Origin: CAZCDS01 sp964497585
Lineage (GTDB): Bacteria > Desulfobacterota > Desulfomonilia > Desulfomonilales > Desulfomonilaceae
Assembly: GCA_964497585.1 (NCBI GenBank)
Contig: CAZCDS010000028.1
Span: 14,141-78,140, forward strand
DNA: 64,000 nt
Reading direction: 5' to 3'
Part shown: piece after piece, positions 54,430 to 63,703 of the stretch
Numbering within the stretch: the stretch's first letter is position 1
Layout of the letters: every line of letters starts with the position of its first letter
Notes under the pieces: generated by a model
Databases searched by the model: none
Told to the model about the DNA's origin: nothing
What the model saw: the letters and a program-made list of their open reading frames with translations, nothing else
Made by a program: the position numbers and the translations under genes

Positions 54430-55620
54430 ATGACTCCCCGATCTGACCTGCCCCGAATTCTTGCTGTGACAAGAGACAGGGCTTCTCTGAGGGCCTTAAG
54501 ACTTGAGATGCCCTTGGTCAACCTCAAGAAACAGGGCCTCATAGAAGACTATTTTGTGTGCAATCCATCCTTGTTCGACGTGCCACACGACTATGTGTTC
54601 GACGTCGTGTGGCTGCAACGTGTTAACGATCCGCAACTGATCCGACATATCCTGGAAAAAACTAACGGCCGTTATCTCTATGACATTGACGATCTCCTGA
54701 CAGGCAGGGCCGCGTACCGCCGTGACCCTCTTGTTAACAGGAAGGCGGTGATCGAGGCTATTGCCGCCTGCAAGGTCCTCACCGTCACGTCCGCTCGCCT
54801 TCAAAGAATTCTGGCCTCCTCTGCTTCTGTCTCGCTTGATCATAAGACGATCGTTTGTCCAAACGCTCATGAGTTTCCCGCCCAGGTCAGACCGCCCGCG
54901 CAGCCGCGGGGCCTGTTGCTCTCATCAAGTGAAGAATTGCCGCTGACCGAATCCAAAGGGGAGGTCTTGCAGGCGGTAAGAGACTTTGCCGACCGTTTTC
55001 AGCTCCCTATCTACTGTTTCGGCCCATCCATCCCTCGGCTTCTGTCTGAAGCAGGGAGATGCATATCATTCGGGATAATACCGTTCTGGCACTATCACGC
55101 ACTTCTGGGGGCCTTGCCCCCAATGATCGGACTGGCGCCCCTGGAGATCACGGCGGATCGAGAAACGCTCGATTTTGTGTGTGGCAAATCCGATATCAAG
55201 ATTCTCACTTTTGGTGGTTTCGGGCATCCGGGAGTCTATAGTGCCGCCCCACCCTATGTGGATACCGATCTCACTGCAGGATTGCTGGTGGAAAACACCT
55301 ACCGCGGATGGTCTGAAGGGATGGAAATGATCCATGGCCACGTGTGGCGCAGGCTGGATTACGAGCAGGGGGAAATTATCAAGAAAAGGAATATGGATCG
55401 AATCGCGCGGGATTGTTGGATGCAAGCGGTGGGGCGGGCGAGAATGTCGAGACCCCTTTCGGGAAAGGAAATATTATACCCATCCGGCAGGTCCCTGTTC
55501 TTTGTCAATGCCGCTAAACAGATGGTATTTTCCCAAGATCATCTGTTCCTCAAGAGACTGGAGGCGCGCATTCCCCGGCCGTTGCTACGGATTCTGAGGA
55601 AGCGTCTGTTGAACACATAG
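54430..55620 (+). CDS. Putative glycosyltransferase
   Basis: A 396-residue protein with the layout of GT-B enzymes. PRILAVTRDRASLRALRLE leads the first domain, which has YDIDDLLTG, a motif common in family 4-like enzymes lacking strong similarity to characterised members. The second domain has LLSSSEELPLTE and PMIGLAPLEIT. The classical E-x7-E glycosyl-donor motif is not obvious. The ATG at 54430 has GAGAAG about five bases upstream. The C-terminus is strongly basic and may touch the membrane. It is the last plus-strand gene of the cluster. Confidence 0.6.
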   Translation: MTPRSDLPRILAVTRDRASLRALRLEMPLVNLKKQGLIEDYFVCNPSLFDVPHDYVFDVVWLQRVNDPQLIRHILEKTNGRYLYDIDDLLTGRAAYRRDPLVNRKAVIEAIAACKVLTVTSARLQRILASSASVSLDHKTIVCPNAHEFPAQVRPPAQPRGLLLSSSEELPLTESKGEVLQAVRDFADRFQLPIYCFGPSIPRLLSEAGRCISFGIIPFWHYHALLGALPPMIGLAPLEITADRETLDFVCGKSDIKILTFGGFGHPGVYSAAPPYVDTDLTAGLLVENTYRGWSEGMEMIHGHVWRRLDYEQGEIIKKRNMDRIARDCWMQAVGRARMSRPLSGKEILYPSGRSLFFVNAAKQMVFSQDHLFLKRLEARIPRPLLRILRKRLLNT

Positions 55621-55765
55621 TGCCGCCTCCGGACTCCACCGAAATGTCCGGGAAAAGTGGGGTGACTTCCCTGAAGGTTCTCCCTCTTTCGTGGGGATAT
55701 TGGCCAATATGATCCGGCCATTGGCACTTCGACGAGACACCGCGGTAGCTGTCGACTGATCAATG

Positions 55766-57145
55766 TCATGACGCCGCCTCTCGGTGCCAATCCTCGCGGC
55801 AGCGGGCCCAGATCAGCGACCCCCAGACCACGGTCACCCCTGAAACGGCCAGGTACACGCCTCCCACCGCCACGGGACCAAATCTGCTTCCCAGGAGCCA
55901 TGCCAGGAGACCTGTGACCAGGGCTGTTGTAACGTTCATTGTTGCCATTGGCTCCTGTCTGTGGGCGCGCAGATAGGCGCTTTGGCACTGTGTGATCTGA
56001 AAGATCGTCGCTCCTGCCAGGAAAAGACCTGTGGGCAGGACCGGTAGGAGTCTCTGCGCCACTGAGACGTTCCATGCGTCTAGGGCGAAAACCAGGAACC
56101 ACGCCACGAGGGATCCCGCGGCCATGAGCCCCACGGAAATAGCGGAACACCTGAACCACAGGGCATCCAGGTTCTCGAAGAGCTTGTTCTTAATCATAAT
56201 CCCGTACGTCGGCACCTTAGTCGTGACCCAGGCCATGGCCGCCTGATGCAGAGAGCCCACGGCCTGCAGCGTCATCCCCATCCGTCCCGCCATGACCGGG
56301 CCCTGATAGTGGAAGGCGATGGGCACAAATATCCCGAATCCTAAGTAGCTCACCGCACTCGAGAGCCCAACCCGCCACTGCATCGGCCAGATCTCCGAGC
56401 GCCACTGAATCCGTCTACCGGAGGGAGCGGTGAGTAACGATACGAATAGGCGTCTATAAGAATAGCCAGTGAGGAATAGCGTACACAACAGCCCCACCCC
56501 CAGTGATCCGACGACCGCCCAAAGGCCCCCCTCCAATACGAGGATGGTCCAGAGGACCAGACGGCTCAGCACCGATTGGTAGAGACGATAGAGACTGATC
56601 TGTTCAACCTGATTGCACCCTTCCAATAGGGCAACAAAAACCCCCGCCCACAAAGTCAATCCGGCGAGGAGAACCGTAGTGCACCAAGGTTGCGGCCAGT
56701 CCACCCCCGACCCACGTTGAGCGGATAGGAAAACATATCCGGCTATTCCGACCACCACCACAAAGAGGCAACTGATCGCCGCGGACCAGAGAACGCTAAA
56801 ACGTGCCAGACTGGCAAGTCTGGACTGGGCCTCACGCGCTCCTGTGATCCGACCGGAAGCATCAAGGCGCAGATTTGACCATTCATGACTGGCCAGGTTC
56901 AAAGTAACCTGTGAAAGGCCCAGCTCGAAAAAAGTCTGAAGGCCTATGAGGCTGAAGAACGTGTAGTAGTAGCCTTGAATTTCCGCGGTCAGGTATCGGC
57001 AGACAAACATTAGGGTGATCAGAGTCTGCGGTATAAGCCATGCCCTGGCAGTCAGTACGTAGAAAACAGCCCGGTCAACCTCCGCACGTTCCAGAACCCT
57101 TCTGGCTTTTTCCGTCAAGCCTGAAGCCTTAGGGTGATTACTCAT
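55766..57145 (-). CDS. Polysaccharide flippase-like membrane protein (Wzx type)
   Basis: A 459-residue membrane protein with about 12-14 hydrophobic segments, in the size and pattern of MATE/PST-superfamily flippases that turn lipid-linked oligosaccharides across the inner membrane. Near the N-terminus GYYYTFFSLIGLQTFFELGL resembles the conserved 'G.y....s.......dlGl' of Wzx proteins. It sits among glycosyltransferases and 117 bases after an O-antigen-ligase-like gene on the same strand, which supports the role. Substrate cannot be inferred. Confidence 0.8.
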   Translation of the reverse strand: MSNHPKASGLTEKARRVLERAEVDRAVFYVLTARAWLIPQTLITLMFVCRYLTAEIQGYYYTFFSLIGLQTFFELGLSQVTLNLASHEWSNLRLDASGRITGAREAQSRLASLARFSVLWSAAISCLFVVVVGIAGYVFLSAQRGSGVDWPQPWCTTVLLAGLTLWAGVFVALLEGCNQVEQISLYRLYQSVLSRLVLWTILVLEGGLWAVVGSLGVGLLCTLFLTGYSYRRLFVSLLTAPSGRRIQWRSEIWPMQWRVGLSSAVSYLGFGIFVPIAFHYQGPVMAGRMGMTLQAVGSLHQAAMAWVTTKVPTYGIMIKNKLFENLDALWFRCSAISVGLMAAGSLVAWFLVFALDAWNVSVAQRLLPVLPTGLFLAGATIFQITQCQSAYLRAHRQEPMATMNVTTALVTGLLAWLLGSRFGPVAVGGVYLAVSGVTVVWGSLIWARCREDWHREAAS

Positions 57146-57262
57146 TTTGACAAAAGTCTCTCGTCTGGCAAGCTTCCCGACCCCTTGCTGCGAGACTCGC
57201 TTTCCCCGCTGTTAAGGCTTGCACGCCGGCACAATCTTCCGTGGCTTCAGTACTCTCGCTTC

Positions 57263-58534
57263 TCAGCTCACAGCAGCAATAGAGTTCCGGCGGCAATGAC
57301 TTTCACCATGAGGAATAGCCGCAAGTATACCCACTTGAGCGTGAAAGAGCCAATTGATGGACGGAAACATGAGTGAATCGTAGGTCATCGATTGTACCAT
57401 GAGTCCTATGAGCGGTAACACTCTATAGATCCTGCATCGTTCGTCGGTTTCGCTCATGCCGTAGGATCTGAAGAAAGCCACGGCAACGTAGGCGAGTAAG
57501 GCAAGATACGCCAAAGTGAATACGGAACCGAGTTCAACCACAGAGGTAATGAGCATGTTGTCAAATGTCTGGATTTCCTTTACCTTGGCCCCAAAGCCCT
57601 TCAGGTTGGGGTTCTTTTCTTGGTAATCCGCCAGAAATTTCGAGTGGGACAACGATCTCAGACCTATACCCGTGAAAGGGTGTTTCTCAAGTATATGCAT
57701 GGCAAAAGGATATTGCTCGAGTCTGTAAAGCACCGAAAAATGGCTCTCGATCTTCGGGTCGAGCGGTTTGAGCAGAGACATGCCCCTCAGGGGCAAAAGT
57801 AGACCGGCCACGACCATCAGTGCGATCGCAGCGTATCCCAAACGTGAGCGCTTGTACACCACCCAGACCACAAACATGACAAAAATAGCCACCAGAGCTC
57901 CTCTCCTCTCCGTAAGTACCGTCAGGATCAGACCGGAAAGGAGAAGCGCAAGCCCAACAGCCTTGATCCCTGTCGAGCGGGAAGCGAGGAGCGCGACAGG
58001 TCCGGACAATAGAGCCATCAGAAGTCCTGTTGTCGGTATGGGGTTGCCCACAAGGAAACCCACCTGCTTCCATCCCTCGGCGGGGCTCGCATAGTAAACC
58101 GTGATTTCGGCGAAGACCACCACTGCAAAGGAAACGCAGCAGAAAAGGTCGAAGAACCTTACCGTCCGGGAGTCCTCGAACAGAATCATGGCTGTCCAGA
58201 AGACCAGGACACCGGTGGAAAGGAATATCACCACAGAGCGAAACGACTTCCCGGGATCCTGACTGAAGACAATGTTCAAGGCCCCTAGCGACAAGATGGC
58301 CATGATGAGAAGCACTTCAACCCTGTGGGCGGGATCGGTAAGGGGATGACGGCCGGAGACAGCCCACATGCAGAACCAGGGCGCCAGGTATATAATGGAG
58401 GTTGCCACAGGCCCCAGTCGTGGCCCAAGCAGGTTCGGGCCCAGGAGCAGGACGACGAGCGTTCCTGATGTGAGAAACGTTATGATGCATCCCAGGGTCC
58501 GTGTTTCCTGGGCCGACATCCGTGCCTGTTCCAC
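57263..58534 (-). CDS. O-antigen ligase-like / polymerase-like membrane protein
   Basis: A 423-residue membrane protein with about 10-12 helices. A large periplasmic loop (about 265-340) contains HPFTGIGLRSLSHS and TFDNMLITSVVELG, the 'H-P..G.G......DN..l' pattern of the WaaL/Wzy superfamily, plus ERRGALVA before it. It would join an O-chain to its lipid carrier or polymerise repeat units; the two cannot be told apart from sequence. The GTG at 58534 follows GAGGG by six bases; an ATG at 58519 is possible. It is upstream of the flippase in the same direction. Confidence 0.82.
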   Translation of the reverse strand: MEQARMSAQETRTLGCIITFLTSGTLVVLLLGPNLLGPRLGPVATSIIYLAPWFCMWAVSGRHPLTDPAHRVEVLLIMAILSLGALNIVFSQDPGKSFRSVVIFLSTGVLVFWTAMILFEDSRTVRFFDLFCCVSFAVVVFAEITVYYASPAEGWKQVGFLVGNPIPTTGLLMALLSGPVALLASRSTGIKAVGLALLLSGLILTVLTERRGALVAIFVMFVVWVVYKRSRLGYAAIALMVVAGLLLPLRGMSLLKPLDPKIESHFSVLYRLEQYPFAMHILEKHPFTGIGLRSLSHSKFLADYQEKNPNLKGFGAKVKEIQTFDNMLITSVVELGSVFTLAYLALLAYVAVAFFRSYGMSETDERCRIYRVLPLIGLMVQSMTYDSLMFPSINWLFHAQVGILAAIPHGESHCRRNSIAAVS

Positions 58535-58871
58535 GCCAAGCCCTCATACTGTCAGTGACGGCGAAGTGACTATAGTTTTCCCATCCTTCTGAATGGATTT
58601 GCCCATTGCCCCGTAACTTTTTGACATAACTTGGTGTTCCTACCATCCGGGCTTCGCTTGGCACAAACCCCAAGGAGGAACGACGCGACCGAAAGGAATC
58701 TGCCACATCCCTTGATGCTTGACAAGGCCTGTTCTTCACATTGACACATAATCTCGTGATCCTCATCGACGGGGGCTGAGTCTCGTCCAGGATCAGGAGC
58801 TTGAAGCAGCCGACGGTAGTGAGCAGGTAATACGCTACCGCAGATCCGAGGTGTATGGACACATTGTCAGA
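58535..58871. other. Intergenic region
   Basis: About 337 bases between two minus-strand genes. I see no gene or repeat in it. Confidence 0.3.
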
Positions 58872-59222
58872 TCATATGTTTGTCCACGCGCTCGTTGCGG
58901 AGTAATTGCCCAGGGCGGGAAAGGTGCCGACTACCTTGAGGGGTGTGTTTTTCAGGTACGCGGGTACTGAGCCTCCGGAACTCAAGATGGGCCTCAGATT
59001 CGGCAGAAGGGTATCCCATGCTATCGTCATGCTATCGAATATGAAGAATCGCTGTTTCGAGAAGGGATCCAGGGTCTTCTGCGTGAGAGTTATTCCAGCC
59101 GTGCGGTTTTTGCGATAGCCGATCCTGTGAGCTGTGACGGGGACAACCGCTCCGACCGGTATGAGCGTCAGAAGGATGATCACGAAGACTCGGGGGTAAC
59201 GGCCTTCATTCCCATTGCTCAT
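58872..59222 (-). CDS. Short membrane-anchored protein of unknown function
   Basis: A 116-residue protein. From the ATG at 59222 it starts MSNGNEGRYPRVFVIILLTL, one hydrophobic anchor, followed by an extracytoplasmic part with RKNRTAGITL and FSKQRFFIFDSMTIAWDTLL. It resembles the opening of exported polysaccharide-modifying proteins but stops early, so it may be a truncated gene. No frame downstream continues it clearly. It precedes the ligase-like gene on the same strand. Coding is plausible but not certain. Confidence 0.4.
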   Translation of the reverse strand: MSNGNEGRYPRVFVIILLTLIPVGAVVPVTAHRIGYRKNRTAGITLTQKTLDPFSKQRFFIFDSMTIAWDTLLPNLRPILSSGGSVPAYLKNTPLKVVGTFPALGNYSATSAWTNI

Positions 59223-59575
59223 CTGCCTCACCCGCGGATTGCAGCCGGTCTCTTTTTCCAGACGTGACACGTTTTGGCGAGGGGTTCCGCATTACGGCTT
59301 AGATGCATGAGGACAGGCATCCGCCCCGCGTGCCTTCCAGGTCTGTCCCGGACCGGAGGCATGGGGAGGCGCGACTGACCAGGCCGAGGCGTGGTCAGTG
59401 CCCTCAAAGCAACGCCTAAGATATCAACTTTCTTGCGAATCCGCTTGACTTATCCGTTCGGTCACGGGGACCTCGATGCAGATTCGACGGTGAGGCACCT
59501 TTCGCGTCTTACCCGCTCCAGTCCGTGGAAGGAGCTGCCAGACCGTACTTTTGTGTAGGCCCGGGATCAAGCGGA
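59223..59575. other. Intergenic region
   Basis: About 353 bases between two minus-strand genes, with no gene or recognised element. Confidence 0.3.
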
Positions 59576-59974
59576 TCATTTCATAACGCTCAGGCCCTCC
59601 CGGGCGAGCGAGTCGGCCAATCCGTTCTCTTCACGGGGAATCCATTTGAGCGCCCATCCCGGATTATCGCAGAGGAACCGCCGAGCCCTGATTATGATCG
59701 GCAGGAAGCGGTTCGTCCGTCGGGTATTCACCCGTCCGTTCACCTGGTAGACGACGGTCCGACTGTCCCCGCAGACGAGCGCGGTTGGTATTCCTCGGGT
59801 CTCCAATTGTCTCAGGAGAGCCAAGAGGGCATGGTACTCGGCCCTAAGCGCGTCCCCCCGCCCCAGGAATTCCGAGACTTTGCAGATGTGGTAACCATCC
59901 GAGTCTCGAATCGCGTAGCCGATGCCACAGTAGTTGTTGAAACATGCACCGTCAAAAAAAGCTTTGCAGGTCAT
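59576..59974 (-). CDS. RNase H-like (reverse-transcriptase-like, RVT_3) protein
   Basis: A 132-residue RNase HI-fold protein. The four acidic residues of the active site are visible: Asp8 in FFDGAC, Glu46 in AEYHALLALL, Asp70 in VCGDSRTVVYQV and Asp121 in ENGLADSLAREG. This is the compact plant/archaeal-type form, lacking the basic handle of E. coli RNase HI. It could cleave RNA in RNA-DNA hybrids. No reverse transcriptase is near. GAGGAAG lies seven bases before the ATG. It stands alone after the lut operon on the same strand. Confidence 0.85.
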   Translation of the reverse strand: MTCKAFFDGACFNNYCGIGYAIRDSDGYHICKVSEFLGRGDALRAEYHALLALLRQLETRGIPTALVCGDSRTVVYQVNGRVNTRRTNRFLPIIIRARRFLCDNPGWALKWIPREENGLADSLAREGLSVMK

Positions 59975-60174
59975 TTAACAACTTCCTCAAGCTAATCTAA
60001 CGCGATGATAATATTGGCTATCCCCATCACCTTGTGCACTGGGCGGCTCTGTACCACATGCTCCGTTCCTGGGCAACAAAATTGCGTGGAGAAGTGGTGA
60101 AATCAGTTGGAACGAGCGATTCGGAGCGTATCTTTGACACTGAACGCATGTCAACAGGATCAGGAGCATGCGGA

Positions 60175-60678
60175 CTACGAGTCGATCAGGATAATGCTCA
60201 AACGATAGGGTCCGTGGACTCCGATGGTGAGGGTGAGCTCGATGTCCGCGGTGCGACTGGGGCCGGTCTCAACCGTGATATTCGTCGGCACGTTTTCCGT
60301 ACGACCGGTGAAGTACCCCTCAAGCGTCTCCAGAATATTGCTGCTCGAAACAATCGCCACATGATGAGAAGGCAACAGTCCTGCCTGGACCGGCTTGCCT
60401 CCTTGACTGGAGGATATGATGCTGCCCGTTTCGGCGATCCCCGCGGCTACCTCCTGGACACAGACCTCGGCGTTCATGAAGTCTTCCGTCTCCGCTGCCT
60501 CGGTCAAGGAGAGGGCCTTCTCCAGGTCGGTGTTTCTAGGGCAGTAGATCCTTTTCCTGCTTCCCACGAGATCTCCGACGGTCCGGTTCAGTTCGTCCAC
60601 GCTCCTCACACGAACGGCTTCCGCGGCGACTTCCTCCGCGTTTTCCATAAAGAGCCCGATTATTTCTTCCCGGGTCAC
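60175..60678 (-). CDS. lutC: LutC-like LUD-domain protein
   Basis: A 167-residue subunit of the iron-sulfur L-lactate dehydrogenase complex (LutABC/LldEFG). The LUD domain shows GIAETGSIISSS and the conserved closing GPSRTADIELTLTIGVHGP. The GTG at 60678 overlaps the lutB stop (GTGA) and has GGAGG upstream, so it is translationally coupled as the last gene of the operon. It is short compared with some LutC (about 220-240 residues), so the N-terminal part is reduced. It acts in the cytoplasm with LutA and LutB. Confidence 0.88.
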   Translation of the reverse strand: MTREEIIGLFMENAEEVAAEAVRVRSVDELNRTVGDLVGSRKRIYCPRNTDLEKALSLTEAAETEDFMNAEVCVQEVAAGIAETGSIISSSQGGKPVQAGLLPSHHVAIVSSSNILETLEGYFTGRTENVPTNITVETGPSRTADIELTLTIGVHGPYRLSIILIDS

Positions 60679-62039
60679 GAGATCCTCCGTTTGAACGTTT
60701 GAGCCACAGGTTGGGGGAGCCTATTTGCGGGCGCCAGAGGATCGGATCCGCGCAGAAGAGGCCAGAGCAGGCGCGACATCCGCTGTCCCGCGGCGAACAA
60801 CGACGGCGACTGCGCGGCAACGCCGAAGGCCGCCATCGCGCCCTTTTCCGAGATCGGTGTGAGGTTCCGTTCGACTTTGCGCTCACGCAGCCGTCGCAGC
60901 AAACTCGTCAGCGGAACTTTAACCGGGCAGACTTCCGTGCACGCGCCGCAGAGTGTGGTGGCATCCAGGAGCGGATGTGACCGTTCGATTCCCTCCAGCA
61001 TTGTCGTCAGAATAATACCCATGGGCCCGGGGTATGTCGATCCGTACGCGTGTCCGCCCACGGCTCGATAGACCGGGCACACGTTCATGCACGCGCTGCA
61101 CCGGATGCACTTGAGAATCTCGCGGCAGTCGTCCTTGAGAATTTCGGTTCGGCCGTTGTCCACGATGACGATGTGCAACTCTTGGGCTCCTGTGGCCTCG
61201 CCCGGCTTTCGAGTCCCCGTTACGATGGAGAGATAGCTCGACAGAAGCTGGCCCGTTGCCGACCGGGGCAGCAACCTGATGAACACGGGAAGATCCTGCA
61301 GGCGCGGAATTATCTTCTCGACGGTGAGGACCGCTATGTGCAGCGGAGGCAACGTCGTGACCATTCGCCCGTTTCCCTCGTTGGTGAAGATGGCGAGGCT
61401 TCCGGTATCCGCGATAGCGAAGTTCGCACCCGTTATCCCGGCCTCGGCAGCGATAAATATCTCCCTGAGGATTTCCCGGGCGATTTTGGTGAGAACCTCG
61501 GGGTCTTCGGAATAGTCGACTCCGAGCTTCTCAGCGAAGAGCCGCCCGATCTCTCTGCGGTTCCTGTGAATCGCGGGTGCCAAGATGTGAGACGGCGTCT
61601 CGCCTGCTATCTGAACGATATATTCGCCCAGGTCGGTTTCTACCACCTCCATGCCCCGCGCTTCCAAGTGGGCGTTGAGGTGGATCTCCTCGGTGACCAT
61701 GGATTTGGACTTGGCTATCTTGGTTGCCTTGTGTGCCTCCAGGATGGAAGCGACCGTCTCTCGGGCCGCCCCTGCGTCTTCCGCTCTGTGGACCACCGCA
61801 CCAGCTTTCTCAGCGCTGTGCGCAAAGACCTCCACGTAGTGGAAGAGGTTGTCCAACACCTTCAGGCGGATCTCGGAGGCCTGTTCCCGCCATTCCTCGA
61901 TCGGCAAGCCCACGAGGGATTCGGCACGATTTGTCTTGAACTTGTCCGTGGCCGTAGTCATGGCTTGCCGCAGCGAATCATTTTTCAGCGCGGCCGCTGC
62001 ATTGGCCCTGAACGGTATGCTTTTCCCTGTCGAGCTCAT
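60675..62039 (-). CDS. lutB: LutB-like iron-sulfur protein
   Basis: A 454-residue protein of the LutB/LldF type. The N-terminal LUD domain (about 60-290) includes KSKSMVTEEIHLNAHLE and ITGANFAIADTGSLAIFTNE. Two [4Fe-4S] motifs follow: CIRCSACMNVCPVY (about 312-325) and CGACTEVCPVKV (about 368-379). It should pass electrons from lactate oxidation to the respiratory chain together with LutA and LutC. The start overlaps the lutA stop (ATGA). The family identification is firm; lactate as substrate is inferred from the three-gene set. Confidence 0.93.
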   Translation of the reverse strand: MSSTGKSIPFRANAAAALKNDSLRQAMTTATDKFKTNRAESLVGLPIEEWREQASEIRLKVLDNLFHYVEVFAHSAEKAGAVVHRAEDAGAARETVASILEAHKATKIAKSKSMVTEEIHLNAHLEARGMEVVETDLGEYIVQIAGETPSHILAPAIHRNRREIGRLFAEKLGVDYSEDPEVLTKIAREILREIFIAAEAGITGANFAIADTGSLAIFTNEGNGRMVTTLPPLHIAVLTVEKIIPRLQDLPVFIRLLPRSATGQLLSSYLSIVTGTRKPGEATGAQELHIVIVDNGRTEILKDDCREILKCIRCSACMNVCPVYRAVGGHAYGSTYPGPMGIILTTMLEGIERSHPLLDATTLCGACTEVCPVKVPLTSLLRRLRERKVERNLTPISEKGAMAAFGVAAQSPSLFAAGQRMSRLLWPLLRGSDPLAPANRLPQPVAQTFKRRIS

Positions 62040-62758
62040 AGGCCCTCCGCGAGCACTTGAGCGATATGCTTTGCCTGAACGTTGCCCCCGAGTCGTTTGA
62101 TCGCGTCCGCAATGTTCATCAGGCAGCCGAGATCACAACCGACGACCGTGTCAGCCCCGGTTTCGATGATCGCGCGCGCCTTCTCGTCAGCCAGCGCAGC
62201 CGAGATCTCGGGAAGCTTGCCCATGAAGACGCCTCCGAAACCGCAACAGCGGTCCGCTTCCGGCAAAGGGACAAATTCTGCGCTCTCCAGCGATTGAAGG
62301 AGCTGCAAAGGCTCTTCCCGCACGCCCAGTTCTCTGGTCAGCTGACAGGATGCATGATAGGTAAGCCTTCCTCCACCGCTCAGACCGTTCTCGTGCGCCC
62401 GGACCACGCTCACCAGGAATTGCGACAGCTCATAGACTCGAGCCGCGACCTGTTCGGCGCGCTCCCGCATTCCGGGATCGTCCTTGAAGAGAACCGGGTA
62501 GTGATTCTTTACCATGGAGGCGCAAGAACCCGACGGGATCACGATCGGATCGTCACCCTCGAATACCGAAATGAAATGACGCGCCGCCTTCTTCACTTCG
62601 TTCATGTACCCGGCGCTGTCAGGCGGCTTGCCGCAGCAGGTCTGCGCGGGGGGATAGAAGAAGTCCACTCCGAAGTGACGTAGAAGCTTGACCGTTGCTT
62701 CGCCGACCTCGGGAAAGAATGTATCGACGAGGCATGTTGCAAAGAGCTGAACTCGCAT
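62036..62758 (-). CDS. lutA: LutA-like CCG-domain protein
   Basis: A 240-residue protein with two CCG (Cys-rich) domains, as in LutA/LldE and heterodisulfide reductase HdrD. The first has QTCCGKPPDSAGY with SGSCASMVKNHYP; the second has YHASCQLTRELG and DRCCGFGGVF. These bind an unusual iron-sulfur cluster. The ATG at 62758 is preferred because MRVQLFATCLVD is the family start; ribosome binding is weak. It heads the tightly overlapping lutA-lutB-lutC operon. No lactate permease gene is seen in the window. Confidence 0.93.
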   Translation of the reverse strand: MRVQLFATCLVDTFFPEVGEATVKLLRHFGVDFFYPPAQTCCGKPPDSAGYMNEVKKAARHFISVFEGDDPIVIPSGSCASMVKNHYPVLFKDDPGMRERAEQVAARVYELSQFLVSVVRAHENGLSGGGRLTYHASCQLTRELGVREEPLQLLQSLESAEFVPLPEADRCCGFGGVFMGKLPEISAALADEKARAIIETGADTVVGCDLGCLMNIADAIKRLGGNVQAKHIAQVLAEGL

Positions 62759-63110
62759 GGTTATCGATCCCAAGAAGGAAAATCCGTATGATTCTAGCGG
62801 CCGGCCGGATCTCTCGTCAAGGAGAATCCGTGGCGGGGCTTATCTCTATCGAACGTACGCGATTCTTGTCCGAGGGTTCCGGGGGTCCCTCTCATGCCCG
62901 TTCAAAGGTGCCCACGTCGCTGTTTCGTCAGACCACGGCTTCGACGCGGGATGGCAACCATTGGTAGGTTCTGCTGCAATAGGGCCGCGACTGTCAAGAA
63001 AGAGCGGTCTACGTCAACCAATCACGGAGACAAACCCTGCTGTCCCAGGGAACCACGTGGCAGTGGCTGGGTGAAGAACTCAGACCTTTGACAATAATAT
63101 ATCTGCTGAC
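62759..63110. other. Region upstream of lutA
   Basis: About 350 bases. It should hold the lut promoter; I find no clear box or regulator site and no small gene. Confidence 0.3.
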
Positions 63111-63703
63111 TCATGCTGGTCTACCATTGAAGACGAACGGTGGGGGCGTAAAGGGCACAGCAGCGAGCCGTCCTTCCGATATCTCACACTCCGGTGAAGC
63201 CAGAATCGCCTTGAGCTCCTCCTCCGGGGTGCCTACGGGCTTGATGTCGAAATTCTCCACCAAAGTGTCCAGCACATTCTGGCTGATGAAGGCTGGAACA
63301 CCAGGCCCCAAGCGAATTGCTTTATTCCCAGGTGAAAAAGCGTAAGTAATATCGCGACGGCCTTCTGTTCGTACCAGGAGAGAATCATGGAACGTGGCAG
63401 CTCATTCACCGCCACATTGAACGCCTTAGATAGTGCCACTGCCACTTGAATCGCCGAGTACGCGTCATTGCACTGACCGACATCGAGAAGCCTCGGTATC
63501 CCTCTTATCTCTCCAAGATCCTTGTCAAAGAAGCGGAACTTCCCACAGGCCAACGTGAGAACGACGCAATCATCGGGAACCTTCTCCACCAATTCGGTGG
63601 AGTAGTTGCGGCCAGGCTTGGCTCCGTCACACCCGGCAACCAGGAAAAAATGTCGGATCGCTCCGCACCCATCTCTTCCCACAAGATCCCGTACGTCAGC
63701 CAA
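63111..63703 (-). pseudogene. hcp: hcp (hybrid-cluster protein / hydroxylamine reductase) relic, truncated and frameshifted
   Basis: Only the C-terminal third of Hcp is present. It opens with AIRHFFLVAGCDGAKPGRN, then VVLTLACGKFRFFDKDLGEI, GIPRLLDVGQCNDAYSAIQV and ILSWYEQKAVAILLTLFHLG, close to the E. coli protein and including Cys and Glu ligands of the hybrid cluster. Around 63312 one base appears to be missing. The frame then shifts, and the true continuation LGPGVPAFISQNVLDTLVEN and IKPVGTPEEELKAIL is read from the next frame (63111-63311). The first ~350 residues with the other cluster are missing; the relic abuts the fprA stop. It is non-functional unless the window has an assembly error. 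Confidence 0.85.

Noticed and set aside
59525..59995. Plus-strand frame opposite the RNase H-like gene
   Set aside because: The minus strand carries all four catalytic acids in order, so the plus-strand frame is a shadow.
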